Source of the DNA: Ignavibacteriales bacterium CG12_big_fil_rev_8_21_14_0_65_30_8
GTDB lineage: Bacteria; Bacteroidota; Ignavibacteria; Ignavibacteriales; Ignavibacteriaceae
Length of the DNA stretch: 7,420 bases
Assembly: GCA_002783525.1 (NCBI GenBank)
Contig: PFGS01000029.1
Location: forward strand, 5,243-12,662
Direction of reading: 5' to 3'
The position numbers and the translations under genes were made by a program. Below the pieces are notes generated by a model, which was not told the origin of the DNA, did not search any database, and saw only the letters and a program-made list of their open reading frames with translations. Positions within the stretch are counted from its first letter, which is position 1. The number at the start of each line of letters is the position of its first letter. Below are positions 1 to 6,960 of the stretch, piece by piece.

Positions 1-1115
1 GACCGGCAATACTAACAGTAGATTCTCTGGAAAAAGAGAATCTTATACTTTCAAATTTATCCGAAAACACAAAAAATAAATTAAGAAAAATTGCTCCACC
101 TCAGGGCAGCGTTAATAATCCAGTAGATTTGCTTCCAGGTGGAACTAAAGAACAGTATAGAAAAGTGAATGAAATTTTATGTGAAGATAAAAACGTTGAT
201 GCAATAATTTCAATTTTTGTAGAGCCTGTAATGGTTCCCGCATTTCCAGTAATTGAAGAAATAAATAGTATTAAATCCAAAAAACCTATATTTCAGGTAG
301 TTATGCCTTTGCCGGAATTTTGGAATGAATATAGAATAAATTCAAAAACAAAAACGCCGTTATTTAAAAATTCTGAGGACCCTGCAAAAGTAATTTCTAA
401 TATGCTTTTTTATTCAAACAGAAAAAAAATAGAAGTAAAAAGTATAAAGCATATTTCTAGTTCTTATTCAAAAGGATTTTTGAATTTATCACATACAAAA
501 AAATTATTAAAAAAATATAACATTCAATTAAAAAAAGATCAGCTAATTACACCGAATGAAATTAAAAATGTTGCTGGTAAAATTAAGTATCCTATTGTAT
601 TAAAAGGCATCTCGAACAAAGCAGTACATAAAACAGAATTTAAAGGTGTTATTGTTAATATAAAAAACGAAAATGAATTGATTACAACATCTAAAGAAAT
701 AATCAAAAATTTTAAGAACAAAAAAATTGATGTTGAGAAATTTCTTATTCAACCTTTTATTGAAGCACAACACGAACTATTGATAGGAGGATTTAGAGAT
801 CCTGCATTTGGACCGATGATAATGTTTGGCAGCGGCGGTAAATATGTAGAAGTTTATAAAGATACCTGCATTAAATCAGCATATCTTTCTGAAAAAGACA
901 TTGACGATTTTATCAACAAAACACAAATAGGACAAATATTAAATGGTATTAGAGGTGCAAAAAAAATAAAATTAAATAAATTATATTCATTAATTAATTC
1001 AGTTTCATTAATGATGCTTGAAAATCCAAATATATCAGAATTTGATTTTAACCCTGTACTGATAAAAAATGATGGTTCTTTACATTTAGTTGATGTGAGA
1101 ATAAAGATAAATTAA
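1..1115 (+). CDS. ADP-forming acyl/acetyl-CoA synthetase, C-terminal part (5' end outside window)
   Basis: The reading frame is open from base 3 to the TAA at 1113-1115, giving 370 residues. The TTG at 129 is an internal leucine codon, because family-like sequence continues upstream of it. Visible residues 1-110 or so are the end of the succinyl-CoA-synthetase-like CoA ligase region, with the family signature NPVDL at 39-43. From about residue 160 there is an ATP-grasp domain (ATP-grasp_5 type): YPIVLKG at 196-202, VHKTE around H209 (probable counterpart of the beta-subunit histidine that carries phosphate), RDPAFGP, FGSGG around 276-279, VEVYKD, and a final EFDFNPVLI at 346-354. The family interconverts acyl-CoA + ADP + Pi and acid + ATP + CoA in the cytoplasm; acetyl-CoA is the likely but unproven substrate. 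The usual R and P of the motif after VEVxKD are K291 and Y294 here. The gene converges on the TauE-like gene, and the shared TTAA at 1112-1115 supplies both stops. A protein-acetyltransferase (Pat-type) homologue is less likely, since no GNAT domain follows. Confidence 0.88.
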   Translation, partial: PAILTVDSLEKENLILSNLSENTKNKLRKIAPPQGSVNNPVDLLPGGTKEQYRKVNEILCEDKNVDAIISIFVEPVMVPAFPVIEEINSIKSKKPIFQVVMPLPEFWNEYRINSKTKTPLFKNSEDPAKVISNMLFYSNRKKIEVKSIKHISSSYSKGFLNLSHTKKLLKKYNIQLKKDQLITPNEIKNVAGKIKYPIVLKGISNKAVHKTEFKGVIVNIKNENELITTSKEIIKNFKNKKIDVEKFLIQPFIEAQHELLIGGFRDPAFGPMIMFGSGGKYVEVYKDTCIKSAYLSEKDIDDFINKTQIGQILNGIRGAKKIKLNKLYSLINSVSLMMLENPNISEFDFNPVLIKNDGSLHLVDVRIKIN

Positions 1116-1933
1116 TTTTTTAAAATTGAATGTATTAATACAGAAACTCCTGCACCCGTTAGACCGACCCCAATTAATATTTTAATAGTTTTTTCTGACA
1201 ATTTTAAATTTAATTTATTACCTATAAAAGCACCCAAAATAAATCCCAGAACAATAGGTATTGAGTAATTAATATTTAAATTACCTAAATATAAATGACT
1301 GATACTTCCTGTTAAACTTGTAAAGAAGATCATAAACAAAGCAGTAGCTGCTGCAATTGAAGGAGGAATGTTAAATACATTTACCATAATTGGTGTTTTT
1401 AAAAACCCGCCCCCAATTCCAAAAAGTCCGGATAAAACTCCTGCAAACAAACCAAACAATGTAGATAAAAAATAGTTTATTCTATATTTAATTTGTTCAG
1501 TTTCTCTAATTAAAGCAGGCTTGAGTTCATTAATTTTTTTAAATATTCTCAAACTATTATCATCTTGTTGATTTTCCTTTTTTACTTTAATCATACTTAA
1601 CCCAACCAAACTAACAAATAAAGCAAAGATAATTTCAAGTGTATCTAGCACTAGAATTGATGTTAAATAAGCTCCGATTATTGTTCCCAAAACTGTGGGA
1701 ATTTCGAGTGTTATTCCAGCAGAGAAGTCAATTTTATTTCTTTTTTTATTATAAAAAGAAGAAATTAAAGAACCGGGAATTAAAGCAACAATCACAGAAC
1801 CGGCTGCAATGTTAATTGGAACTTTGAATATAATTACTAAAATCGGAATCATAAAAATTCCACCACCAAATCCTATAACTGTACCAAATGCAGCAAAGAA
1901 AGCAGACAATAAAAGAATTAATATATAATTCAT
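1112..1933 (-). CDS. TauE/SafE-family membrane permease (putative sulfite/organosulfonate/anion exporter)
   Basis: This is a 273-residue, very hydrophobic protein with about eight predicted membrane segments, at roughly 4-26, 28-62 (two), 73-95, 98-115, 152-187, 190-215, 222-240 and 249-270. A hydrophilic loop at about 116-150 separates two halves. Each half carries the family's internal repeat, a glycine-rich turn followed by a proline: GFGGG at 21-25 with P30, and GIGGG at 172-176 with P181. This duplicated layout and the length are typical of TauE/SafE (formerly DUF81). Characterised members move sulfite, sulfoacetate or other small organic anions across the inner membrane, but specificity cannot be read from the sequence. 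ATG at 1931-1933 is the start; no clear Shine-Dalgarno precedes it. The stop overlaps that of the convergent acyl-CoA synthetase gene by four bases. It is divergent from nifJ. No neighbouring sulfonate-degradation gene supports a sulfur role, so the substrate stays open. Confidence 0.88.
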   Translation of the reverse strand: MNYILILLLSAFFAAFGTVIGFGGGIFMIPILVIIFKVPINIAAGSVIVALIPGSLISSFYNKKRNKIDFSAGITLEIPTVLGTIIGAYLTSILVLDTLEIIFALFVSLVGLSMIKVKKENQQDDNSLRIFKKINELKPALIRETEQIKYRINYFLSTLFGLFAGVLSGLFGIGGGFLKTPIMVNVFNIPPSIAAATALFMIFFTSLTGSISHLYLGNLNINYSIPIVLGFILGAFIGNKLNLKLSEKTIKILIGVGLTGAGVSVLIHSILKN

Positions 1934-2100
1934 AAATTCTAGAAATTAATAAGAAATTTAAGATTTAAGCTAAACAAATATGAGTAAATATAAAATTCTT
2001 ATTTTTGAGAATTAATACTAAAAAGTTATTGCTTTTGCCCATTTTCTAATTAAAAAAACATCAAAACAAACTAAAAAGGTAATAAAACAGAATGAATTCT

Positions 2101-2128
2101 TTGGTATAGTTTTAGATTTACCTATAAG
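2101..2128 (+). promoter_or_regulatory. Candidate promoter for nifJ
   Basis: TTGGTA at 2101-2106 (4 of 6 matches to TTGACA) lies 16 bases before TATAAG at 2123-2128 (5 of 6 matches to TATAAT). A start near 2135 would leave a leader of about 40 bases before the nifJ ATG. TTTG at 2100-2103 is also exactly 19 bases before the TA at 2123. That matches the spacing of the Bacteroidota -33/-7 promoter, although the TTTG half of the -7 box is absent. AT-rich DNA gives such matches by chance. No operator for a known regulator was recognised. An alternative reading of the same bases is given in the next entry. Confidence 0.3.
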
Positions 2129-2149
2129 GATTTAATGAAAGCCTATTAA
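2126..2149 (+). promoter_or_regulatory. Possible four-codon leader ORF (MKAY) upstream of nifJ
   Basis: AAGGA at 2126-2130 looks like a Shine-Dalgarno sequence and stands four bases before ATG at 2135. This opens a mini-ORF encoding M-K-A-Y and ending with TAA at 2147-2149. It lies 24 bases upstream of the nifJ ATG, whose own upstream sequence has only a distant AGAGAG. If transcribed, it could load ribosomes near the nifJ start. This cannot hold together with the -10 reading of 2123-2128 unless transcription starts further upstream. Chance is a fair explanation. Confidence 0.15.
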
Positions 2150-2173
2150 TAATTAGAGAGATTAATAAAAATT

Positions 2174-5100
2174 ATGGAAAGAAAAAAAGTTACAATTGAT
2201 GGAAACGAAGCTGCTGCATATACAGCTTATCACATAAACGAAGTAATTGCAATTTATCCTATAACACCATCCTCCAATATGGGTGAATGGACAGACGCTT
2301 GGTCTGCAAATGGAATGAAAAATATTTGGAATGATGTACCAAGTGTAACAGAAATGCAAAGTGAAGGTGGTGCATCCGGTGCAGTTCATGGAGCTTTACA
2401 AAATGGTGCATTAACAACTACATTTACCTCATCACAGGGTTTGCTGTTGATGATACCTAATATGTTTAAAATTGCCGGCGAATTAACTTCAACAGTATTT
2501 AATATTGCTGCAAGATCAATAGCTGCACAAGCGCTATCTATTTTTGGAGATCATAGTGATGTTATGGCTGCAAGGTCTACAGGATTTGCTATGCTTTCTT
2601 CAAACTCAGTTCAGGAAATTATGGACATGGCTTTGATTGCCCAAGCTTCAACATTAGAGTCAAGAATTCCATTCATACATTTTTTTGATGGATTTAGATC
2701 ATCACACGAAGTTAAAAAGATAGAACAACTTTCATTAGATGATATGCGTGAGATGATTGATGATGAGCTGGTTCTAGCTCACAGGGGAAGAGCTATGAGC
2801 CCGGATAATCCGTTTATAAGAGGTACAGCTCAAAACCCCGATGTATTTTTTCAGGCAAGAGAAACGGTAAATCCTTTTTATATAAAATGTCCTGAAATAG
2901 TTCAAAAGCAAATGGATAAGTTTGCAAAAATAGTTGGTAGAAAATATCATCTGTTTGATTACGTAGGTGCACCCGATGCAGAAAGAATAACTATAATTAT
3001 GGGTTCAGGTGCTGAAGCTGTGGAGGAAACTGTTGAATATCTTACATCTCAACAAGAAAAAGTCGGGATGCTTAAAGTTAGATTATACAGACCTTTTTCA
3101 ATTGAACATTTTATAAATGCTTTACCGAAAACAGTTAAAACTATAACCGTATTAGACAGAACAAAAGAGCCGGGAGCCAACGGCGAACCAATGTATTTAG
3201 ATGTGGTTAATGCAATTACAGAAAGATTTATGGAAGGAAATCTACCATTTGAATTTCCTAAAATAATTGGTGGCAGATACGGACTATCTTCAAAAGAATT
3301 TACTCCTGCAATGATCAAAGGTATCTATGATGAAATGAAAAAAGAGAAACCAAAAAATCATTTCACCATTGGAATAATGGATGATGTTACAAATACAAGT
3401 TTAGATTATAACCCGGAATTTTCAATTGAACCTGAAGAAACATTCAGAGGTAAATTTTATGGATTGGGTGCTGACGGAACAGTCGGTGCTAATAAAAACT
3501 CTATCAAAATAATTGGTGAAGGGACAGATTATTTTGCTCAGGGTTATTTTGTTTATGATTCAAAAAAATCCGGTTCAACAACTATTTCTCATTTAAGATT
3601 TGGACCAAAAGAAATAAAATCAACTTACTTAATTGACAGAGCTAATTTTATTGCATGCCACCAAACAGTATTTATAGAAAAATTTGATATGCTGGAAGAC
3701 GCTATTGAAGGTGCCACTTTTTTATTGAATACACAGGTTCCAAAAGAAAAAGTTTGGGATTCATTACCGCATAAAGTTCAATCTGATCTTATAAAGAAAA
3801 AAATGAATCTTTATATAATTGATGCATACAAGGTTGCTCAAGCAACAGGAATGGGTGCAAGAATAAACACAATTATGCAGACCTGTTTCTTTGCTATTTC
3901 AAATATCTTTAAAAAAGAAAAAGCAATTGAACTGATAAAAAGTTCAATTAAAAAAACATACGGCTCTAAAGGTGATAAAATTGTTGAAATGAATTTTGCT
4001 GCTGTTGATCAAACAATTGAAAATCTATTTAAAGTTGATATACCGGAGAAAGTTACGAATAAAGCTGTTGATACTAATACAGTTTCAGAAAATGCTCCAG
4101 AATTTGTAAGAAAAGTAACAGCAAGAATGATCGAAGGAAAAGGGGACAGTCTTAAGGTTAGCCAAATGCCAAATGACGGTACTTATATGACTGGTACAAC
4201 AAAATGGGAAAAAAGAAATATTGCTTTGGAGGTACCTGTTTGGGATCCAGATGTTTGTATCCAATGTAATAAATGTGTTATTGTTTGTCCTCACGCTACA
4301 ATTAGAGCAAAAGTATATACAGAAGATCAATTAAAAGATGCCCCAAAAGATTTTAAATACATGAAATTTAAAGCGAAAGATTATGGGGAAGATCTTTTGT
4401 ATTCACTTCAAGTTGCAGTTGAAGATTGTACCGGCTGTAAAATTTGTGTGGATGTTTGCCCTGCGAAAAATAAAAGTGAAACTCGGCTGAAAGCAATCAA
4501 TATGCACGAGCAATTACCACTTAGAGAAACAGAAAGAAAAAATTGGGATTTCTTTTTGTCTATTCCTGAATTAGACAGAACAAAAGTAAATATGACAAAA
4601 GTTAAAGATTCACAATTTTTAGAACCATTATTTGAATTCTCCGGTGCTTGTTCAGGTTGTGGTGAAACACCTTACGTAAAATTAGTAAGCCAAATGTTTG
4701 GTGATAGAACGTTGGTTGCAAATGCAACAGGTTGCTCATCAATTTATGGAGGTAATTTACCAACAACACCTTGGTCAGCAAATAAAGATGGAAGAGGCCC
4801 TTCTTGGAACAATTCATTATTTGAAGACAATGCTGAATTCGGTCTAGGTTTTAGATTAGCTATTGACAAACACATAGAACATGCTGAGACATTATTAAAA
4901 ACTTATTCCAATGAATTAGGCAGCGAACTAATTGAAAATATATTAAACAATAAACAAAAAAATGAAGCAGATATTTATGAACAACGAGGTTATGTAGACA
5001 TACTTAATAAAAAATTAAAAGATTTATTAGGCTCTGCTTCGGGTCAAAAGAACAAAGATATTAACCAGTTAATTTCATTATCTAATTATCTGGTTAAAAA

Positions 5101-5788
5101 ATCTGTATGGATTATGGGAGGAGACGGCTGGGCTTACGATATTGGTTATGGTGGACTAGATCATGTATTGGCATCAGGTAAAAATGTAAATGTTTTAGTT
5201 TTAGATACTGAAGTTTATTCAAACACAGGTGGACAAATGTCAAAAGCTACACCAAGAGCAGCTGTAGCTAAATTTGCTGCCGCAGGTAAACCGGGAGCTA
5301 AAAAAGATCTTGGAATGATGGCTATGTCTTACGGGAATGTTTATGTGGCTAAAGTTGCACTTGGAGCTAATGACACACAAACAGTTAGGGCTTTTATTGA
5401 AGCAGAAGCTTACGATGGACCTTCTCTAATAATTGCATACAGTCATTGTATAGCACACGGAATAAATATGGGTCTTGCAATGCACAATCAAAAAGCTGCT
5501 GTTGATTCCGGTTACTGGCAATTGTACAGATATAATCCGGAATTAGTGAAAGAGAATAAAAATCCATTTAAGCTTGAATCAAAAGGATTGAAAATTCCAT
5601 TTAAAGATTTTGCATATATGGAAACAAGATATAAAATGCTAACAAAATCACATCCGGAAAGAGCAAAACAACTAATGATTGAAGCACAAAATGATGTGAA
5701 TGAAAAATGGAATATGTACCAGCAAATGAATTCATTTAAACCACTTACTGAAGAAAAATCAGAAGAAAAAGAAGAAGTAAAAAAATAA
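2174..5788 (+). CDS. nifJ: Pyruvate:ferredoxin (flavodoxin) oxidoreductase, single-chain, homodimer type
   Basis: This 1204-residue enzyme decarboxylates pyruvate oxidatively to acetyl-CoA and CO2 and passes electrons through three 4Fe-4S clusters to ferredoxin or flavodoxin. Domains in order: pyruvate-binding domain I (about 1-260), with T31 in YPITPSS, E64 and R114 at the same numbers as the Desulfovibrio africanus active site; domain II (about 262-415); the gamma-type domain III (about 425-630), with GADGTVGANK at 432-441; the EKR motif at 679-681; a ferredoxin-like domain with C695/C698/C701/C705 and C752/C755/C758/C762; and the thiamine-diphosphate domain. The last holds proximal-cluster ligands C826, C829, C854 and C1092, GGDG at 982-985 and N1017. 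All catalytic and cluster residues appear intact, with no frameshift. The C854-C1092 spacing is seven longer than the D. africanus value I recall, probably owing to a charged stretch around 915-970. The tail is Glu/Lys-rich. ATG at 2174 is chosen because the N-terminus aligns residue for residue with the family. It is followed 19 bases later by the DHOD-like gene. Confidence 0.97.
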   Translation: MERKKVTIDGNEAAAYTAYHINEVIAIYPITPSSNMGEWTDAWSANGMKNIWNDVPSVTEMQSEGGASGAVHGALQNGALTTTFTSSQGLLLMIPNMFKIAGELTSTVFNIAARSIAAQALSIFGDHSDVMAARSTGFAMLSSNSVQEIMDMALIAQASTLESRIPFIHFFDGFRSSHEVKKIEQLSLDDMREMIDDELVLAHRGRAMSPDNPFIRGTAQNPDVFFQARETVNPFYIKCPEIVQKQMDKFAKIVGRKYHLFDYVGAPDAERITIIMGSGAEAVEETVEYLTSQQEKVGMLKVRLYRPFSIEHFINALPKTVKTITVLDRTKEPGANGEPMYLDVVNAITERFMEGNLPFEFPKIIGGRYGLSSKEFTPAMIKGIYDEMKKEKPKNHFTIGIMDDVTNTSLDYNPEFSIEPEETFRGKFYGLGADGTVGANKNSIKIIGEGTDYFAQGYFVYDSKKSGSTTISHLRFGPKEIKSTYLIDRANFIACHQTVFIEKFDMLEDAIEGATFLLNTQVPKEKVWDSLPHKVQSDLIKKKMNLYIIDAYKVAQATGMGARINTIMQTCFFAISNIFKKEKAIELIKSSIKKTYGSKGDKIVEMNFAAVDQTIENLFKVDIPEKVTNKAVDTNTVSENAPEFVRKVTARMIEGKGDSLKVSQMPNDGTYMTGTTKWEKRNIALEVPVWDPDVCIQCNKCVIVCPHATIRAKVYTEDQLKDAPKDFKYMKFKAKDYGEDLLYSLQVAVEDCTGCKICVDVCPAKNKSETRLKAINMHEQLPLRETERKNWDFFLSIPELDRTKVNMTKVKDSQFLEPLFEFSGACSGCGETPYVKLVSQMFGDRTLVANATGCSSIYGGNLPTTPWSANKDGRGPSWNNSLFEDNAEFGLGFRLAIDKHIEHAETLLKTYSNELGSELIENILNNKQKNEADIYEQRGYVDILNKKLKDLLGSASGQKNKDINQLISLSNYLVKKSVWIMGGDGWAYDIGYGGLDHVLASGKNVNVLVLDTEVYSNTGGQMSKATPRAAVAKFAAAGKPGAKKDLGMMAMSYGNVYVAKVALGANDTQTVRAFIEAEAYDGPSLIIAYSHCIAHGINMGLAMHNQKAAVDSGYWQLYRYNPELVKENKNPFKLESKGLKIPFKDFAYMETRYKMLTKSHPERAKQLMIEAQNDVNEKWNMYQQMNSFKPLTEEKSEEKEEVKK

Positions 5789-5795
5789 AAATTTA

Positions 5796-5800
5796 TAAGG
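5796..5800 (+). promoter_or_regulatory. Ribosome binding site of the DHOD-like gene
   Basis: TAAGG ends seven bases before the ATG at 5808. It lies wholly inside the 19-base gap after nifJ. It supports this start and translation from a nifJ-initiated transcript. It is the clearest Shine-Dalgarno-like site preceding a gene in the window. Confidence 0.6.
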
Positions 5801-5807
5801 CTGTAAA

Positions 5808-6797
5808 ATGAAATTAGAAACTAAATATTTAGGATTAAAATTAAAAAACCCAATAGTTCCATCTGCAGGACCATTATCAAAAGAGATTGATGATATTAAA
5901 AAAATGGAAGATTGTGAAGCTGCTGCAGTAGTACTATATTCATTATTTGAAGAACAGATTGAACACGAATCATTTGAACTGTATCATCACACAACTGTTC
6001 ATGCAAATAGCCACGCTGAAGCTACAAATTATTTTCCAGATGCAGGCAACTATACAACTGGTCCTGATGAATATTTAGAACATATTAAAAAGGCTAAAGA
6101 TGCTGTTGAAATTCCAATTATTGCAAGTTTAAATGGAAAGTTGTTGGGTGGTTGGACTGAGTATGCAAAAAAAATAGAACAAGCCGGTGCTGATGCTTTA
6201 GAGTTAAATATTTATAAAATTGCTGCAGATGTAAACAAAAGTGGAAGCGATATTGAAAAAACTTATATAGAAATTGTAAAAGCCGTTACAAGTACCGTAA
6301 AAATTCCGGTAGCTGTAAAACTTTCACCATATTTTAGTTCAATGAGCTGGATGGCAAATCAAATTGTTGAAGCAGGCGCAAAAGGGTTGGTTTTATTTAA
6401 CAGATTTTATCAACCAGATATTGATCTTGAAAAATTAGAAGTGGTTCCAAATGTAGTTCTCAGCACACCGGAAATGATAAGACTTAGAGTCAGATGGATA
6501 GCTATACTTCGGGATAATATTAAAGCAGACTTGGCTGCAACCGGCGGAGTTTATACTGAAAAAGATATTTTAAAATTAATTATGTCAGGTGCACAGGTTA
6601 CACAAATGCTTTCAGCTTTATTAAAATTTGGTATTGAACATATTAAAGAAGTGTTAACCAAACTAATTTACTGGGGCGAAGAACACGAATATGAATCACT
6701 CGATCAAATGAGAGGAAGTATTTGTTATAAAAATGTTACTGATCCATCTCAATTTGAAAGAGCAAATTATATGAATGTTTTAAATTCATATAAATAA
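5808..6797 (+). CDS. Dihydroorotate dehydrogenase-like flavoprotein, substrate unknown (PFOR-linked)
   Basis: This 329-residue protein has a predicted FMN-binding TIM barrel of the dihydroorotate dehydrogenase superfamily. Family-like blocks are NPIVPSAGPLS at 14-24, LYSLFEEQIEHE at 43-54, GADALELNIYK ending at 137, PVAVKLSPYF with K171, LVLFNRFYQPDIDLE, and ATGGVYTEKDI around 244-254 near the expected FMN phosphate site. In true class 1 enzymes the strand ending in LELN runs into a SCPN-type loop with the catalytic Cys (Ser in class 2). Here the same place reads NIYKIAADVNKSG (134-146), with no Cys, Ser or CPN at that point. The usual Lys-Thr/Ser after the second strand is also replaced, by LYSLFEE. 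These changes are shared by the 'dihydroorotate dehydrogenase-like' family as I know it, so they are family features rather than damage. It is therefore unlikely to be pyrD. Co-transcription with nifJ suggests a redox task beside PFOR, but the reaction is unknown. The hairpin at 6813-6891 follows. Confidence 0.9.
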   Translation: MKLETKYLGLKLKNPIVPSAGPLSKEIDDIKKMEDCEAAAVVLYSLFEEQIEHESFELYHHTTVHANSHAEATNYFPDAGNYTTGPDEYLEHIKKAKDAVEIPIIASLNGKLLGGWTEYAKKIEQAGADALELNIYKIAADVNKSGSDIEKTYIEIVKAVTSTVKIPVAVKLSPYFSSMSWMANQIVEAGAKGLVLFNRFYQPDIDLEKLEVVPNVVLSTPEMIRLRVRWIAILRDNIKADLAATGGVYTEKDILKLIMSGAQVTQMLSALLKFGIEHIKEVLTKLIYWGEEHEYESLDQMRGSICYKNVTDPSQFERANYMNVLNSYK

Positions 6798-6812
6798 TCT
6801 TATCTCTCTATA

Positions 6813-6891
6813 ACCATTGCAGGATTTAGTAGAAAATTTTTAATCCCCTCAATTAAAAAATTAAATTAAGTTTTGCAATGGTCTTTTCTTT
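6813..6891 (+). terminator. Long composite hairpin with T-rich tail; probable terminator of nifJ/DHOD-like operon
   Basis: A perfect 9-base inverted repeat, ACCATTGCA at 6813-6821 and TGCAATGGT at 6874-6882, encloses 52 bases that also fold. Bases 6822-6830 pair with 6865-6873, including four G-U pairs. After a small internal loop, 6835-6844 pair with 6852-6862 with one bulged A, closing a loop of CCCCTCA at 6845-6851. CTTTTCTTT follows at 6883-6891. The G-U pairs would be A-C mismatches in the opposite transcript, so the structure favours plus-strand RNA. It begins 16 bases after the DHOD-like stop. The stem is longer and more AT-rich than a standard intrinsic terminator and the T tract is interrupted. 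A 3' UTR stability element or small structured RNA is possible. Confidence 0.55.
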
Positions 6892-6960
6892 AAAAATTCT
6901 TATATCAAATAATTATATTAACACTAGAATTTTATTAGTTAATTTGGGCTAAATATTTTC

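Noticed and set aside
129..131. TTG 129 as the start of the acyl-CoA synthetase gene
   Set aside because: The frame is open to the window edge and the NPVDL signature spans this codon, so it is internal.
1112..1933. Assigning the TauE/SafE gene to taurine or sulfite metabolism
   Set aside because: The fold is clear but no sulfonate-degradation gene is nearby, and family members differ in substrate.
1994..2013. Six-base inverted repeat AATTCT/AGAATT with an 8-base loop in the tauE-nifJ gap
   Set aside because: The stem is short and AT-rich, with no T tract or known operator match; expected by chance in this composition.
2145..2168. Direct repeat ATTAATAA at 2145-2152 and 2161-2168 before nifJ
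   Set aside because: Eight bases of only A and T in an AT-rich leader, with no third copy; not a credible operator.
2162..2389. Minus-strand open frame opposite the start of nifJ, and similar minus-strand frames at 3049-3318, 4085-4330, 4602-4817 and 6939-7172
   Set aside because: All lie opposite strongly supported genes and show no family motif; they are shadows of the coding strand.
5808..6797. Naming the gene pyrD
   Set aside because: The catalytic SCPN-type motif is absent and the gene is linked to nifJ rather than to pyrimidine genes.
6917..6943. Inverted repeat ATTAAC/GTTAAT upstream of the SixA-like gene
   Set aside because: Six-base arms with a 15-base AT-rich spacer; too weak for an operator or promoter claim.
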